Shown: positions 40,150 through 53,175, counted from the stretch's first letter. The stretch is 64,000 nucleotides of DNA from Enoplosus armatus (GCF_043641665.1 NC_092186.1:1669501-1733500); one strand, 5' to 3'. A program made the numbers and translations. Notes: a model not told the origin generated them from the sequence alone.

Positions 40150-41769
40150 AAGCTCAGTGCTCGGATACGTTCCTGTCTCAGGGTTTTCCTCCGTAGGTGT
40201 GTGTGTTTGCTGTCGTCTGAGTGGTCAGTTTTCTTATTCTGGTTGTAATTTGATTTCATGTTGAAGAGTTCTATATAATTCACATCACATTTATTTCTTC
40301 TTTCCCAGGAACAAAAAATCTTTAGCTAACAATTCTAATTCAAATCTGTGTCACTGCAAAGACTTCCAGGTTTCCTTTAACCAGCTTGTGTGAGGCACTG
40401 TGAGCAGCTGCTGTGACCCCCCTGGTGGACACGGGGGCGACTAACACCAAACAAACCCACCGATTCCTTTGTCTCCACTGATTGGAGGGAAACCACAAAC
40501 ACCTGACGCTGACCTGCTGAGGAACCAGGAAGTAGATCCTAAAGTCCCTCCACACATCATGTGTTTTAACCTGATTAGCTGGGAACTCTCTCAGTTTGAT
40601 TCACCTTTAAGAGATGAAACCATCATCTGGATACGTTCAGACGTGGAACAAAGAACCAAAGAGACGTTCACAGAAAGGTACCAAGTGTTTTCTTATTTCT
40701 TTGAGACTTGGAGTTTTTTCTCTCGTCCCTGCTGCTGCGAAGTGTCTGTAAATTCAATCTGGACAGACTTTTCCTGTCTTCATCTTCATGTCTTCTCTCT
40801 TTGTATCTTAACTCCTCTGAGACTTCCTCTGATAAATAAGTGTTTTCCTTCGATCCCTACAGGTAAGTGCTCATGGCAAAGAGAATTCGATTCTTTATTT
40901 CATGTCCACGTCCCCCAAAGTAAAGGGAAGAATTAAAGCAGTGGCATGTTGAGATTTGCTGTCACTGCGTGAAGCTCTTTGGTGAAGCTATGCTTCATCT
41001 AAAGGAGGCCACAGCTCTCAGGAGAAGCCCCGGAAAAACCTCCCCGGCGAAAACTAACTTTAAAATGCTGCATTAGCTGCCGTCTATATGCAGATTAGAT
41101 TCACTGGGTGGCCTCATTTCATACAGTAGATCATGAATTGATCATGCGTGGAACGCTGGTGCAGCTCAGTCTTACAGTCGGTATGGAGTTCCATCACAGA
41201 CCCGGCTGGTTTCAGATCTGTCGTATACAGTAATGTTTTAATTGACAGGCTGGATATGGAGCTGTGTTTCTGTGTTTCTGTGTTCACCAGTGTTTGACCT
41301 GAAGCTACTGCGCCGTGTATTTCATGTAGTATTTGCTTCTAAATCTGATTTTCAATGTAGTTTTTCTGAGTTCATTTAGACTGATTTTAATTTAGTTGAG
41401 TCACAGTTCCAACAAAGAATACGGTGGTGATGATGACACATCACTAGAACAATGACGTCCCCACCTCCAAACGCAGCGCTCCAGTGTTTCTATTGGCCGA
41501 CTGTAGGATCTGACCTTCATCATCATCGTCAAAACTGAACAGAGGTGAACTTTGAACTGTTAGTTCATTGGAGCCGCTTGACATCGCACCGAAACTGGAA
41601 ATGAAGGTTTGACTTTTCTGTCCTTCAGGTTTCGAATGAAACGAATGTGATCGCACATTTAGTCCTGTCATCGTTTATTAGTCGCATATTAGTGTTCATT
41701 AATTGTTCGTCTTCATCAGTGAAATTCCATCAGAGCTAAAATAATTCATTGTAACATTCTCTGGTTCCA
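40150..41769. other. noncoding stretch, no exon recognised
   Basis: No large repeat and no convincing exon. The 155-codon frame at 40469-40936 has no recognisable domain and no flanking splice support that I can defend. Confidence 0.6.
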
Positions 41770-42879
41770 GACTGAGTACTCGTATCATAATGTAGTAATG
41801 ACGGAGTACTGAGTACTCGTATCATAATGTAGTAATGACGGAGTACTGAGTACTCGTATCATAATGTAGTAGTGACTGAGTACTCGTATCATAATGTAGT
41901 AATGACTGAGTACTCGCGTCATAATGTAGTAATGACTGAGTACTCGTATCATAATGTAGTAATGACTGAGTACTTGCGTCATAATGTAGTAATGACGGAG
42001 TACTTGTATCATAATGTAGTAATTACTGAGTACTCGCGTCATAATGTAGTAATGACTGCTGAGTACTCGTATCATAATGTAGTAGTGACTGAGTAGTCGT
42101 ATCATAATGTAGTAATGACTGCTGAGTACTCGTATCATAATGTAGTAGTGACTGAGTAGTCGTATCATAATTTAGTAATGACGGAGTACTCGCATCATAA
42201 TGTAGTAGTGACTGAGTACTCACATCATAATGTAGTAATGACTGAGTACTCGCATCATAATGTAGTAATGATGGAGTACTCGCATCATAATGTAGTAGTG
42301 ACTGAGTACTCACATCATAATGTAGTAATGACTGAGTACTCGCATCATAATGTAGTAATGACGGAGTACTCGCGTCATAATGTAGTAATGACTGAGTATT
42401 CGTATCATAATGTAGTAATGACTGAGTATTCGTATCATAATGTAGCAATGACGGAGTACTCGCGTCATAATGTAGTAATGACTGAGTATTCGTATCATAA
42501 TGTAGTAATGACTGAGTATTCGTATCATAATGTAGTAATGACTGAGTATTCGTATCATAATGTAGCAATGACTGAGTATTCGTATCATAATGTAGCAATG
42601 ACGGAGTACTCGCGTCATAATGTAGTAATGACTGAGTATTCGTATCATAATGTAGTAATGACGGAGTACTCGTATCATAATGTAGTAATGACGGAGTACT
42701 CGCGTCATAATGTAGTAATGACTGAGTACTCGTATCATAATGTAGTAATGACGGAGTACTCGCGTCATAATGTAGTAATGACGGAGTACTCGTATCATAA
42801 TGTAGTAATGACTGAGTACTCATATCATAATGTAGTAATGAGGGAGTACTCGCGTCATAATGTAGTAGTGAGTACTCAT
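41770..42879. repeat. 30-bp minisatellite array, about 37 copies
   Basis: The consensus unit is about ACTGAGTACTCGTATCATAA followed by TGTAGTAATG. Each unit contains the 8-bp palindrome GAGTACTC. Variation is confined to a few positions: ACTGAG/ACGGAG/ATGGAG, CGTATC/CGCGTC/CGCATC/CACATC and GTAATG/GTAGTG. The first 400 bases contain insertions (GAGTACT doublets, an added GCT); from 42181 the period is strictly 30. Because 30 is divisible by three, long frames stay open on both strands (repeating TEYSYHNVVM and LLHYDTSTQS), but nothing suggests expression. Confidence 0.97.
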
Positions 42880-42923
42880 GGCTCAGGTGTTGCAGCTGCT
42901 GTGATGGTCTCTACTTTGTCTCT

Positions 42924-42929
42924 CCCCCC

Positions 42930-42960
<31 letters not shown>

Positions 42961-42961
42961 A
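42924..42961. repeat. compound (C)n-(CA)n microsatellite
   Basis: About 23 C followed directly by a CA array, starting 45 bases after the 30-bp array ends. Confidence 0.95.
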
Positions 42962-45900
42962 GTTTCCGTTGCTGATATTTGCTCCCAATGTTGCAACATA
43001 AATCATCTTTTTGAGGATGTTGAAATCAGTTGAGTTGCTCTTTTCGTACGAAGCCAGAAAAATCATCTCTCAGCTTCACTCGGTGAACGTTGGCCCAGAT
43101 TCACAGTTACATCACAGGCTTTGAGAGCTTTCCACTCTGTGTATTTATACACCTGTACACCATATAGGTGTGCAGATTGGTTTGGATGGCTCTGTGCTGG
43201 CTGGATTTAATGAAGATGCATATTCTGGGATGTCAGAAATGTGTGTTTGGATGTCAGTTCATGAGAAGTTTTCTCACTCTTGCCATCAGCAGATTATACA
43301 GAATATTTGATTTGCTTCTCCAACTGGCACTCGTGGGGATTTGGTAATACTGTCAAAAAAGATGTGAGGAGAAGTTGAGAGGAGCGATGGAGAGAGATAG
43401 CAGCAGAGAGGCGGCCTTTGATCAACAGGAGATCTCGCTGCCTGTTTGGCAGCCAAAAGCTGGCTCTCCTGAAACACATCCCTCCCTCTCTTCCTGTTGT
43501 TCTCCTAGTCCTTGAATTCGTCCTTTACTCTCAAACTTACAGCTCTATACGTGCAGATCTACATCATATAGACTCTGCTTTTAACTCCTGCCTTTGTTCT
43601 TTGTCTCTGCCTCTTTGTCTTTCCTACAACTCCAAACTCTCCAGCTCACAGGCGGCGAGCGACGGCGCACTATATGGCCCAAAGTTTTCCAAATGAAAGG
43701 AAATACTGTGACCCGGCCGAACAAGCCACATCCAACCTCCTGAGCCTGAGACCTTCTTCAGTTTGATTTTTGAAGTGATATCACATACTCTGGGTTTGAC
43801 GGACTGTAGTGTACGACGCCTCGTGGGACAGGACTGGCAGGGAAAGACTCACCCCTTATATACTGTGACTGGGCCAGACCGGGCCGTCAGCCATTAGACT
43901 GTCAACTCTCTGATGATGAGCTGTGGAATCTGGATGGTAACTCCAACGTTACAGTTCACGTGGCGGTAAGAGGAGATATTTGCACTAAATTAGATGTGAA
44001 ACAGCTCTTCCTCTCTCAGCTGCAGCCCACAGAGCATCCTCCACACGGCTGCTGCTGTAGAGAACTAGCCTCTGCTCTGCTAGTCCAATACAGACGCTTC
44101 GAACCCACCAGCGTCTACGCGGTGTTCCTGTCATACAGGAGTTACCATAATGATGATTATTGTCTCAACATGTAAATAATATGTGTGTCTTTATACATAC
44201 ACACATTTTGAGTTATATGTTTGTTTGTTTTCTTTCCCATCTTGTACCCACCTCCTCACAGGAGGAGTTGTATCAGCCAGTGTTCGAATTACACTGGAGC
44301 TCTCGAGGTGCCCTACTGTTCAGGGGTTGCAGGTGGGAGAGTACTGCACAGATACACCATCAACACAGTGTACAGTTCACACAGAAACACCATTGCAATG
44401 TTTTTCGCTCTTTGCTGAGAAACAATAAAAATGCTGGTGGTGCTTTGTTTTACTGTGTTAAACAGACTTCGGTTGCATCCCGTGACATTTATGAACATGC
44501 ACCCCCAGGCATGGATGGCCACGGAAGGGATGGACAGCATTGTGTTTATTATACACAAATTATTGGAAATTGTTTTACGCAAATATGCATGTGCTTAAGA
44601 AGAGCTTTACCATTAGCCTATGATTCATTTCAGGAGCCTAAATATTACAGAAAGAAAACAACCATAAGTGCCTCAATCCCAAACTCCAGACAGCTCTCTT
44701 CAGTCGCTGCTAAGCCTGATGGAAGTTGAAGGCAGCCAAGTAGAGCAAGTGCTGGACCAGGAGTGTTTCTGTGTTTATATATTTTGGAAGTCAGAACTAT
44801 TCCACCAGTGACTATGAAGCATAGGACAGAACCGAAGTGAATGGGCCTCCTGTTCTGGATGCTGTCCTGCCTGAGGTTCGCTGTGTCTGAGTCAGTTTGT
44901 GGCAAACGACACAAATATATTTAAAGAAGCAACAACTGATGTTTTTGGCCACTTGGTGGCAGCGGAAACAAGTTGTGAACTCCACATTAACATATCGTCA
45001 CCTTGTAAGTTGATATGGTGAACTTGTTGCTTACTTGCATATCTGCCATGATCCTCCATGTGGAGACGTGTTCGTGTCTCCTGATGGATGAAGTCCAGTC
45101 TTCTCTCTCTGTTAGCTCAGTCTTTGGTCTCCTCCTGGCTGAGCGGGTCTTTTATCAGCTTTATCGCTGAAAACAGCTGCCCGATGACACAGTGAGAGCC
45201 GTGGGAGTGAACCAAAACAAAGTTGTGGGCCAGACAGATAAACAATAAGCTGAAAGTCACGATGCAGAGCTGCAGATTCAGGTGACGATTCTCTGTTGGT
45301 TCGTCACTCCGAGCGATGCCTCCCACATTGTCATTTGATACACTGATATTATAAAAATATTGATTATAGCCACTTTACAAACATGCGCCACGTAGGGACG
45401 ACCACAAAGACGAGACTCTCCTGGGGGCCGTCTTCCAAACAAATTTGCAGAAATGAATTTAGACGCAATAAACCTTTGGTCTCTGGGGCCCCTGAGGGGT
45501 CTGGGGTCTGGCCCCGGGTATAATGCAGCCTTGGTCCCTGGATAGACGTCTTTACTTCTATGTCCAATGAATGTTTATCAAAGTGCAAATATTAGAGATA
45601 AATAGCTCACCACAATTTTGCTTTAGTTTTCTTCACCTACAAATTCAGGACACACACACACACACACACACTTAACATAGTTAATCTGTAGATTGAGGGC
45701 ATGTGGGGGAGGCTGGATCTCTGCAGTGCCAGCCTAGAGGCAGTGAGATTGAGGTTGTCGTCGATACTTGGACGGTCAGCCAGTCTGTGATCTGAGATCT
45801 GCCGTCCTTGTGTTTCACTTCTTATGAAATTCTCCACTGAAAGCACCAAATGCAAAAAAGGAAAAAAAAAGCAGCTGTATTATTTAATACTTTGGCCCAC

Positions 45901-47514
45901 AGAGACTCAAAGCATCAGGAATTGTACTGTACAGCGTTTCACTGGCAGCAACTGTTTACTGATTATTAATGTTACATCATAGGCCAGGAGGCATGTTTTC
46001 AGCTCTGCTCCTGCATCTCATTATGAATGGAAGTCAATTGTAAAGTTATGTAAAGCTAAACTACTCGTGTTATATAATTTCTGCCCCTGTACATCCTCCC
46101 TGTGCTGTAGGATGTGACCCTGCTACAGAATGGAAACAGTCCGCTGTCCTTGGGTGCATTCCTGCTCCACAGGCACAAGCTATTACTTTCCGTGAAGACT
46201 TCAGAGGCCGTCGCCTGTCTTCAGCCTTTTATGGGGGGGGGGGGTGTTCAGCTGTGCTGCGTACCTTGATTTGATAATGATTTCATTTCCAGAATGTGTA
46301 CTATCACGTGATGGAACATTATTCTCCATATGGCCCACTGCCAGACCTCCATCTTGTCGAGCTCAGAGAGGTCCGGCTCAAGTCAAGACCGAGTCCATTG
46401 CTGGTACTCGCCCGTGTACTGTAGCGTCAGATTAACTATGAAAGTGTGAGCGCTCACAAGACTGAGTTAGTCAAATCTAACAGAACAGTAGAGGACAGAA
46501 AACGAAACTCGTGGTGCTCTTTCCAAACAGTCGCTTTTTTCTTCAGTCCTTCTTGAGCTGGATGAGCGGGAGCTCTGGCTTCACGAGATTAACCTCGAGG
46601 ATGCCGTCCAGCATTAACCAGGCTCGTCCTGCCCGCCCACTCTAATGTCCTCTAACCGATTTAAGGTAACCAGACGGACAGGGAACCGTTTTCTAAGCCA
46701 ATAATTTGTGACTCAGAGAATCATTAGCTTAGCATTTGGAACAAATCCACATTATAGCCACGTCTCAGTCCACTTTGTATTATCAGTGTCCTGCCCCTCT
46801 GATCGTCTGATGATCACAAGTATCAACACTAATGCAGCTGAGAAGTTTGAATCTGTTTAGTAATCTACTTAATCTGAGTTTAATCTCCACTGGCTGCAGT
46901 CACTCTGTCATTTTAACGTGCTGTTGGAAAGTTCAGGCAACATGGAGGAGCTGCTGGGAGAGTCTGGAGGCAGAAGAATAATAAGAACCGCGACAAGCAA
47001 AAGAGAACAATGCAGATTTCATCTATCGCTGGTTTGTTTTTGGTATTTAAACACACGTCCCTGTTACATAAATGTTCTGTAGTAGATCTGTTCCAGCTGT
47101 TACGGTGATATTAGGTGTCTGCTGATGAGCTCGAACAGACGGTTTGTAGTTGAATTTAAACAAATCAAAATGAAAAGAACATAACGTTTGGTAGATGTTA
47201 GTGTGCTCCAGCTGTGAAAAATGATGTGTCCAACAAAATTTTGTTGAAATATCGTTCGATGGCCTGTTGGCCTCGCAGAGGCGGGAGAGGATGGGCGATG
47301 GTGAACTAAGTCCTTTCTCCTTTCCATCCTGTGTTTAAGAGACAGCCGTGAAATGAAGGTGTTAATTATTCATGGGGTAATATGTATATATTTAAACTGC
47401 AGGAATGGAGACAAGCATCCATTATTCAGCACGCCTCGGCTTTTTATGAGATTAATCACTATTAAGTGAGACTGTGTGGGTGGTAGAGTGGACACAGGAG
47501 GACGAGTGTTAAGA

Positions 47515-47554
<40 letters not shown>

Positions 47555-47937
47555 CTGCACTGAGAATCATAAATCACCCAAGTTGATCTCAAGTGTGTGT
47601 GTGTGAAATTACATTTCACTACTGTTTAATTATTGCAGGGTTTCACTATCAACATTCAGAGCAGTGTGTGGGTGTTTGTGTTTTATAGGAAATATAAGTT
47701 ATGTACATATATGTGGGAGTATTTTGTGCTTATTTGAGTATTTTATGTGTAAGTGGTGTGTTGTGCATTTGTGTGTGTGTGTGTGTGGGTATTTGTGTGT
47801 GTGAGCAGCTGGAAAGTCAGATTACCAACAATCATGACCACAGTCCACTAATCAATAATTCCTCTTTCCATGCTAGTCACACCTTACTACCTCCTTATTG
47901 TGTGTGTCTGCAAGTCTATAGAAATGCTAAATTAGAT

Positions 47938-47984
<47 letters not shown>

Positions 47985-48282
47985 AACTCCATCAACAATT
48001 GGATATTCTTGATTGGGCCTTTTACTCAGCCGTGCAGAGCAGTGATGAATTTACAGAGTTTCTAATGAAATACCTGTTATAGGTTTCTCAGAATTAAAGC
48101 AAGTGTGTTTTTTTTCTCTCAGTTATTTTTATACAACAACAACAACAAATAACAAACAAACAGAAAAGTTAGTTAGTAATAGTTGCTGTTGCTGGCTACA
48201 GGCTATAAACTCAAGTAAAATGTCTCGGTCCTGATCCGTTTACACTAGAAACTTCTCTGAGTTGGGAACACATTTGTACAGT
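42962..48282. other. noncoding stretch, no exon recognised
   Basis: Contains a CA array at 45651-45671, a poly-G run near 46231, GT arrays at 47519-47551 and 47940-47977, and a repeat-poor block at about 46540-46800. The 189-codon frame at 44160-44729 was examined; composition looks random and no domain is seen. Confidence 0.6.
47519..47551. repeat. (GT)n microsatellite
   Basis: GT array; a second one follows at 47940-47977. Confidence 0.95.
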
Positions 48283-49255
48283 GTTAACTAGCTTACACAT
48301 AGCTTACACCTAGCTTACACCTAGCCTACCACTAGCTGACAACTAGCTTACACCTAGCCTACCACCAGTTTACACCTAGCTTACACCTAGCTGACAACTA
48401 GCTTACACCTAGCCTACCACCAGTTTACACCTAGCTTACACCTAGCTTACCACTAGCTTACACCTAGCCTACCACTAGTTTACAACTAGCTTACACCTAG
48501 CCTACCACTAGCTTACACCTAGCTTACACCTAGCTTACCACTAGTTTACACCTAGCTTACACCTAGCCTACCACTAGTTTACAACTAGCTTACACCTAGC
48601 CTACCACTAGCTTACACCTAGCTTACACCTAGCCTACCACTAGTTTACACCTAGCTTACACCTAGCTTACACCTAGCTTACCACTAGTTTACACCTAGCC
48701 TACCACTAGCTTACACCTAGCTTACACCTAGCCTACCACTAGTTTACACCTAGCTTACACCTAGCTTACCACTAGCTTACACCTAGCTTACAACTAGTTT
48801 ACCACCATCTTACACCAAGCTTACACCTAGCCTACCACTAGTTTACACCTAGCTTACACCTAGCTTACCACTAGCTTACACCTAGCTTACACCTAGCTTA
48901 CCACTAGCTTACACCTAGCTTACAACTAGTTTACCACCAGCTTACACCAAGCTTACACCTAGCTTACACCTAGCCTACCACTAGCTTACACCTAGCTTAC
49001 ACCTAGCCTACCACTGGTTTACACACTAACTTACACCTAGCTTACCACTAGTTTACACCTAGCCTACCACTAGTTTACACCTAGCTTACCACTAGCTTAC
49101 ACCTAGCCTACCACTAGTTTACACCTAGCTTACACCTAGCTTACACCTAGCCTACCACTAGTTTACACCTAGCTTACACCTAGCTTACCACTAGCTTACA
49201 CCTAGCTTACACCTAGCCTACCACTAGCTTACACCTAGCTTACACCTAGCTTACT
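48283..49255. repeat. 12-bp satellite array, about 80 copies (CTTACACCTAGC family)
   Basis: The basic unit is CTTACACCTAGC, with variants CCTACCACTAGT, TTTACAACTAGC and TTTACACCTAGC arranged in recurring but irregular order. Nearly every unit keeps the CTAG palindrome. G is almost absent from the plus strand except within TAG, giving strong strand asymmetry. Frequent TAG triplets break plus-strand frames, so the array cannot be coding there. Confidence 0.97.
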
Positions 49256-50917
49256 TTGTGTGGCAGCAGCTTGATGTTTCATGTTTCAGGAGTACGATGA
49301 TGCAGGTTATTAAGTCATTATTATTTGCAATCATCCCACTGTAAATCACTGAACCTGATTTGTACTTTGTTGGCCCGGACACTCACAGTATTCTGTAGAA
49401 ACTGCAGTACTTCTAATACTGTCAGTCATTGTTGGCTTGTTTGCAGGAGTGAGTGAGCGTTCACCTTCAGTGCTGAGCCAAGGCCACCTTCGTTGCGCGG
49501 AGGTCCACATGGGGATTTCATTTGCTACAAATCAATTTGGTCGGCTTTTGAAGCAGTCAATCAGTCAATCGATCAGGTCCCCTTTCGGATAATCAATTTA
49601 TCAGTGTGTCAACCGCCAGCCTGTTAATGGAGTCATGTGTACAGTGAGGGATGAGCTGCATCGAGTGGTTTTGATCACAAACAGCATCAGATCTCTTCTG
49701 AAAAGCACCGGCTTCTCTGAACAGCAGCTGACTCGACTGCAGACAGGAGTTAACGTCGGTTCCAAACTTAAAATGAGTGACTTTCAAATTGAAATAGCTT
49801 TCTGTAAAACCACCGTTGTTACCTCCTTACCCGTGTTGAGTCTGAGTGACTCTTGTCCCTCGGAGCAACAGTTACTCAAGTTGTGATAAAATATTCTGGA
49901 TCATTTTCTGCCTCCGTAATGAATTCAGAGTAATTGCTTCCTCTAAGGAGAACCTGTCGAGTAGATTCGGCTTATTTATGCTGAAACCTTCAAAGAGTGA
50001 ATCAGCTTTTGTTAATTTTGAGATGTGGATAGCACAAGTGGTGAAATCGTTATAAAAAATGGAAGCGATGGCCGGAGTTCTCAAACTTCTCCAGCCCTGG
50101 ACTCAAATAAGATTTTAAGACTCTGGCCCTCAGGACCGAGGTTTATTAAAACCGGCTTGTTATTACTCATGTCAGGTACCCAACTGAGAAAAACCAGATA
50201 TATATACAGTATTCATGTTCCTTGTTTCTAGGGGCTGATAACATTCTGTTTAATTCCTGCTTATTATCCCTGGTCTTGGATTTATGGATTTATAGGGTCC
50301 ATTACATCCTGTGAATACTGCTCAAACAAATAGTTAATTAATTAATTGGCTTATTGGTAATAACTTCATCTTTTTAAACCCAATCTTCTGGTTCCAGCTT
50401 CTCAAATATGAGGAATTACAACTTTTCTCTGTTTTATATTGTAAAATGAAATATCTTTGGACAAAACAAGCAACTTGAAGATGTCGTCTAGAGCTCTGAG
50501 AACTGATGTTGGCCAGTTTTTTATTATATTCTAACCAGTAGTTTGTTCTCAACATGTCACAGGGAAAGGTCCGGGGGGGTCACGCCAGTCCAAAGGGTTC
50601 GTCTGCTGATGATTAGAGGTCTTCATGGGTTCATCATTTTGGTAACAATAGTTCAACACTTTAAATGTTTCAATTAATTCTCTGTTAATTCCTGATTGAT
50701 TCTTATGGCGTTTCCTAATCATGATATTATTATCGATTATTGGAAAAGCGACGTGTGTTTGTGGGAGCTGTGTTTTTCTCTGATGGGGTAGTTTGAGAGG
50801 TTTTTAGAGTCCATTATAACTGCTGTGAGTTCCTTGAGAACTTCTGATTTTGTAAACATGCTGCCATGTTTGTGCCATCTAGATTCGTAGATGACTTTCT
50901 TTTCAGAACTTCCTGCC

Positions 50918-50918
50918 G

Positions 50919-50953
<35 letters not shown>

Positions 50954-50954
50954 G
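50918..50954. repeat. (GTT)n microsatellite
   Basis: About twelve GTT units; the poly-Gln and poly-Thr frames read on the minus strand are a consequence of the repeat. Confidence 0.95.
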
Positions 50955-51196
50955 AGTCTTCTGCTGACCTAACTTCACATCCTGATTTACTGCCCCCACT
51001 CTTCACGGGTTGCACCTTACGGATGTGTGGCATTCCTAGCATTTTTGTTGACATGTACTATTAAAGTTCAGAGGTTATGCAGGTTGCCATGGCAGCCATC
51101 GTGCTCAACAGTTAAAAGCAGTTGTGGCTCCAGGGTTCATCTGTGTTGGTCGTCGCTTTGCTGCTCGCCTCGTTTCTTACACCAGAACTAATTTTC

Positions 51197-51233
<37 letters not shown>

Positions 51234-51581
51234 GCTCAGACAAGTGGCTTAGTCTTAAAGGTCTGGACTTCTGTGTGTAAACATGTGTGAATGTGTGTGT
51301 GTGTGTGTGTGTTCCTGTCTGCCTGCAGTGTGTCATCATGACAGGACGGCGCTCTTTGTATTCTTTGCATTTGTTCTCTGAATGAACTACAGGAGGATGT
51401 TTATACAGGCTGAGAAACTGCAGGTGATGCACTCGGGTCGTCACGGCAACAGTTGCTTTAACCGCCTCGACTCGCTAAGAGACAGACGGCAACGGACGTC
51501 GATGACAAACACAGATAAAGTTAACTCGTCCTTCAGCTGATCGCGCTGTAACAACAATATGAGAGCAGGTTATTATAATTA

Positions 51582-51582
<1 letters not shown>

Positions 51583-51622
<40 letters not shown>
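51583..51622. repeat. (CA)n microsatellite
   Basis: About 20 CA units. Confidence 0.95.
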
Positions 51623-51626
<4 letters not shown>

Positions 51627-51778
51627 TGGGGTCATGTGATCCATCCTATCTGTCATCATTGGATCAATCGCCAAGCAGAGGTCAATTACTCGACACCTTT
51701 CATGATGGTCACAGAACTATTACACCCTCTTCATATCTCCAGCCAATGACGGATGATCCCCAGAGACGTGTGTGTGTG

Positions 51779-51810
<32 letters not shown>

Positions 51811-52559
51811 AGCATCGCAGAGGTCTTGTGTGTCAGAGAGATTTCATTTCATTATCTTTTAACCTTTCCCTCCTTTCATCCCTCCCTCCTTTGTGTCTGA
51901 ACAGTAGGTGCCAGTTTAATTAATCCCCGGTGTAACAGTTATGTATCACTGTCATACAGAGTCCACCGTGGGTCCGAACCCGAACCAGCTCCGCATAAGC
52001 AAAGCTCAGTGCAAGAGCTGACCCGGGACCTGACCTGCAACGGTCTCGCCATCAAAGGCTCAGAGCTGCTGCTGGCATTGAAGCACTGACAGAAGTGAGG
52101 GAGGCTGCGCTACTATAGAGGCTCTAGAGATAAATAAAATGTGCGCTGCTAATGTCGAATAACTAACCGTCAGTTTAGTAAATGTTGTGGTCCCACTCAG
52201 AGGCTAAAGAAGCATTCAGATGTTTGTGCAGAGACCTTCTTTTGTTCCTTTCAATAATGAAAATGATTTCAGCGACTCGCTGTGGAAGTTCTAGTCGTAG
52301 ACATTCGTACTGCGTAGGCAAACATGTCAGTTTATGAGTGTGTGTTTTTGTTTGTGCTCTTGTAATTATAATCTGAGGACACTTACTGTGTGTAAACACT
52401 CGACAGTGTGAGGAGGGTTGACTGCAAATAGAAATACAAACTACAAAAGAGCTCCAGTTGTTGACTCTGCCCTGCTGAGGCACATTAAACTGTATCACAA
52501 TCAATACATCCAGTTTCATTATAGCTGTGTGTGTGTGTGTGTGTCAGTCTGTCAGGTAA

Positions 52560-52830
52560 CAATCCCTTTTGTCAGTTAAGTCACCTCTCCATATTGATCG
52601 GCTTCCTAAAAATGTGTTTTCCATTGATTGACAGAGGAGTAATTAAATGATGGAGAGGGAGCCCGGAGCGCTCTGCATTGATTGGCTCCAGCAGGTTTAA
52701 GAATAAGCTGCATCTCAGATGTGAAGGCCTATTTAATAACCGAGATATTGTATTTTTATGGCGAATCATTGTCAACAACAGGTAGCAATCATTCCCCGGT
52801 AATGGCTACTTCTGGCTTCGGACTTCAGAG
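52560..52830. promoter_or_regulatory. candidate enhancer-like conserved noncoding block with PBX/MEIS-type site
   Basis: A repeat-free block holding TGATTGACAG at 52625-52634, the composite PBX-PREP/MEIS consensus, six bases before TAATTA at 52640-52645, a homeodomain core. Further AT-rich cores follow (TTTAATAACC, ATTGTCAACAA). Function and conservation are inferred, not shown. Confidence 0.35.
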
Positions 52831-53065
52831 CAGAGAGGATCAGGGAGAAGCAGAGGGGGGGGGGGTAGAGAGAGCTTGTTGTCAACAAGTTCCTGCCTCT
52901 CTCTCTGCGCTCGTTATCTCGCCGGCCTCCACATGAACCCGCGTTCACAGCATCCTCCAAGAAACATGCTTTTTTTTTTATTTTTTCTTGCTGGGTGTCA
53001 GAATTTTCTCAGTGTGTGGAAGATGAAATGAAATGCAGCAGATCGGTTTCGCTCTCGCAGCACTC

Positions 53066-53079
53066 GCGGGGGCCCCCGC
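53066..53079. other. 14-bp perfect GC palindrome
   Basis: GCGGGGGCCCCCGC is its own reverse complement and lies in a small GC-rich island (about 53038-53100) within AT-rich flank. Confidence 0.7.
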
Positions 53080-53175
53080 TGCTGTGGAACTAGTGACCGG
53101 AGTTTGACTCCTGCGTTTGTCAAATCCCGAAAATATCCAGTTTTTACAAGGAGATGAGAGAGATGAGAGAGAGAA

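Noticed and set aside
40469..40936. 155-codon plus-strand frame
   Set aside because: No recognisable protein features, and no transcript context.
42023..42975. Long open frames (more than 260 codons) on both strands, predicting decapeptide-repeat proteins
   Set aside because: They lie almost entirely within the 30-bp tandem array and exist because the unit is a multiple of three without stops. No start context, splice signal or nonrepetitive coding flank supports a gene.
44160..44729. 189-codon plus-strand frame
   Set aside because: Amino-acid composition looks random, no domain or repeat is seen, and no splice sites join it to a neighbour. Kept only as noncoding flank.
49593..50084. Short overlapping frames such as the one starting MCTVRDELHRV
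   Set aside because: Briefly looked protein-like, but no family is recognised and frames on both strands are of similar length. More likely noncoding.
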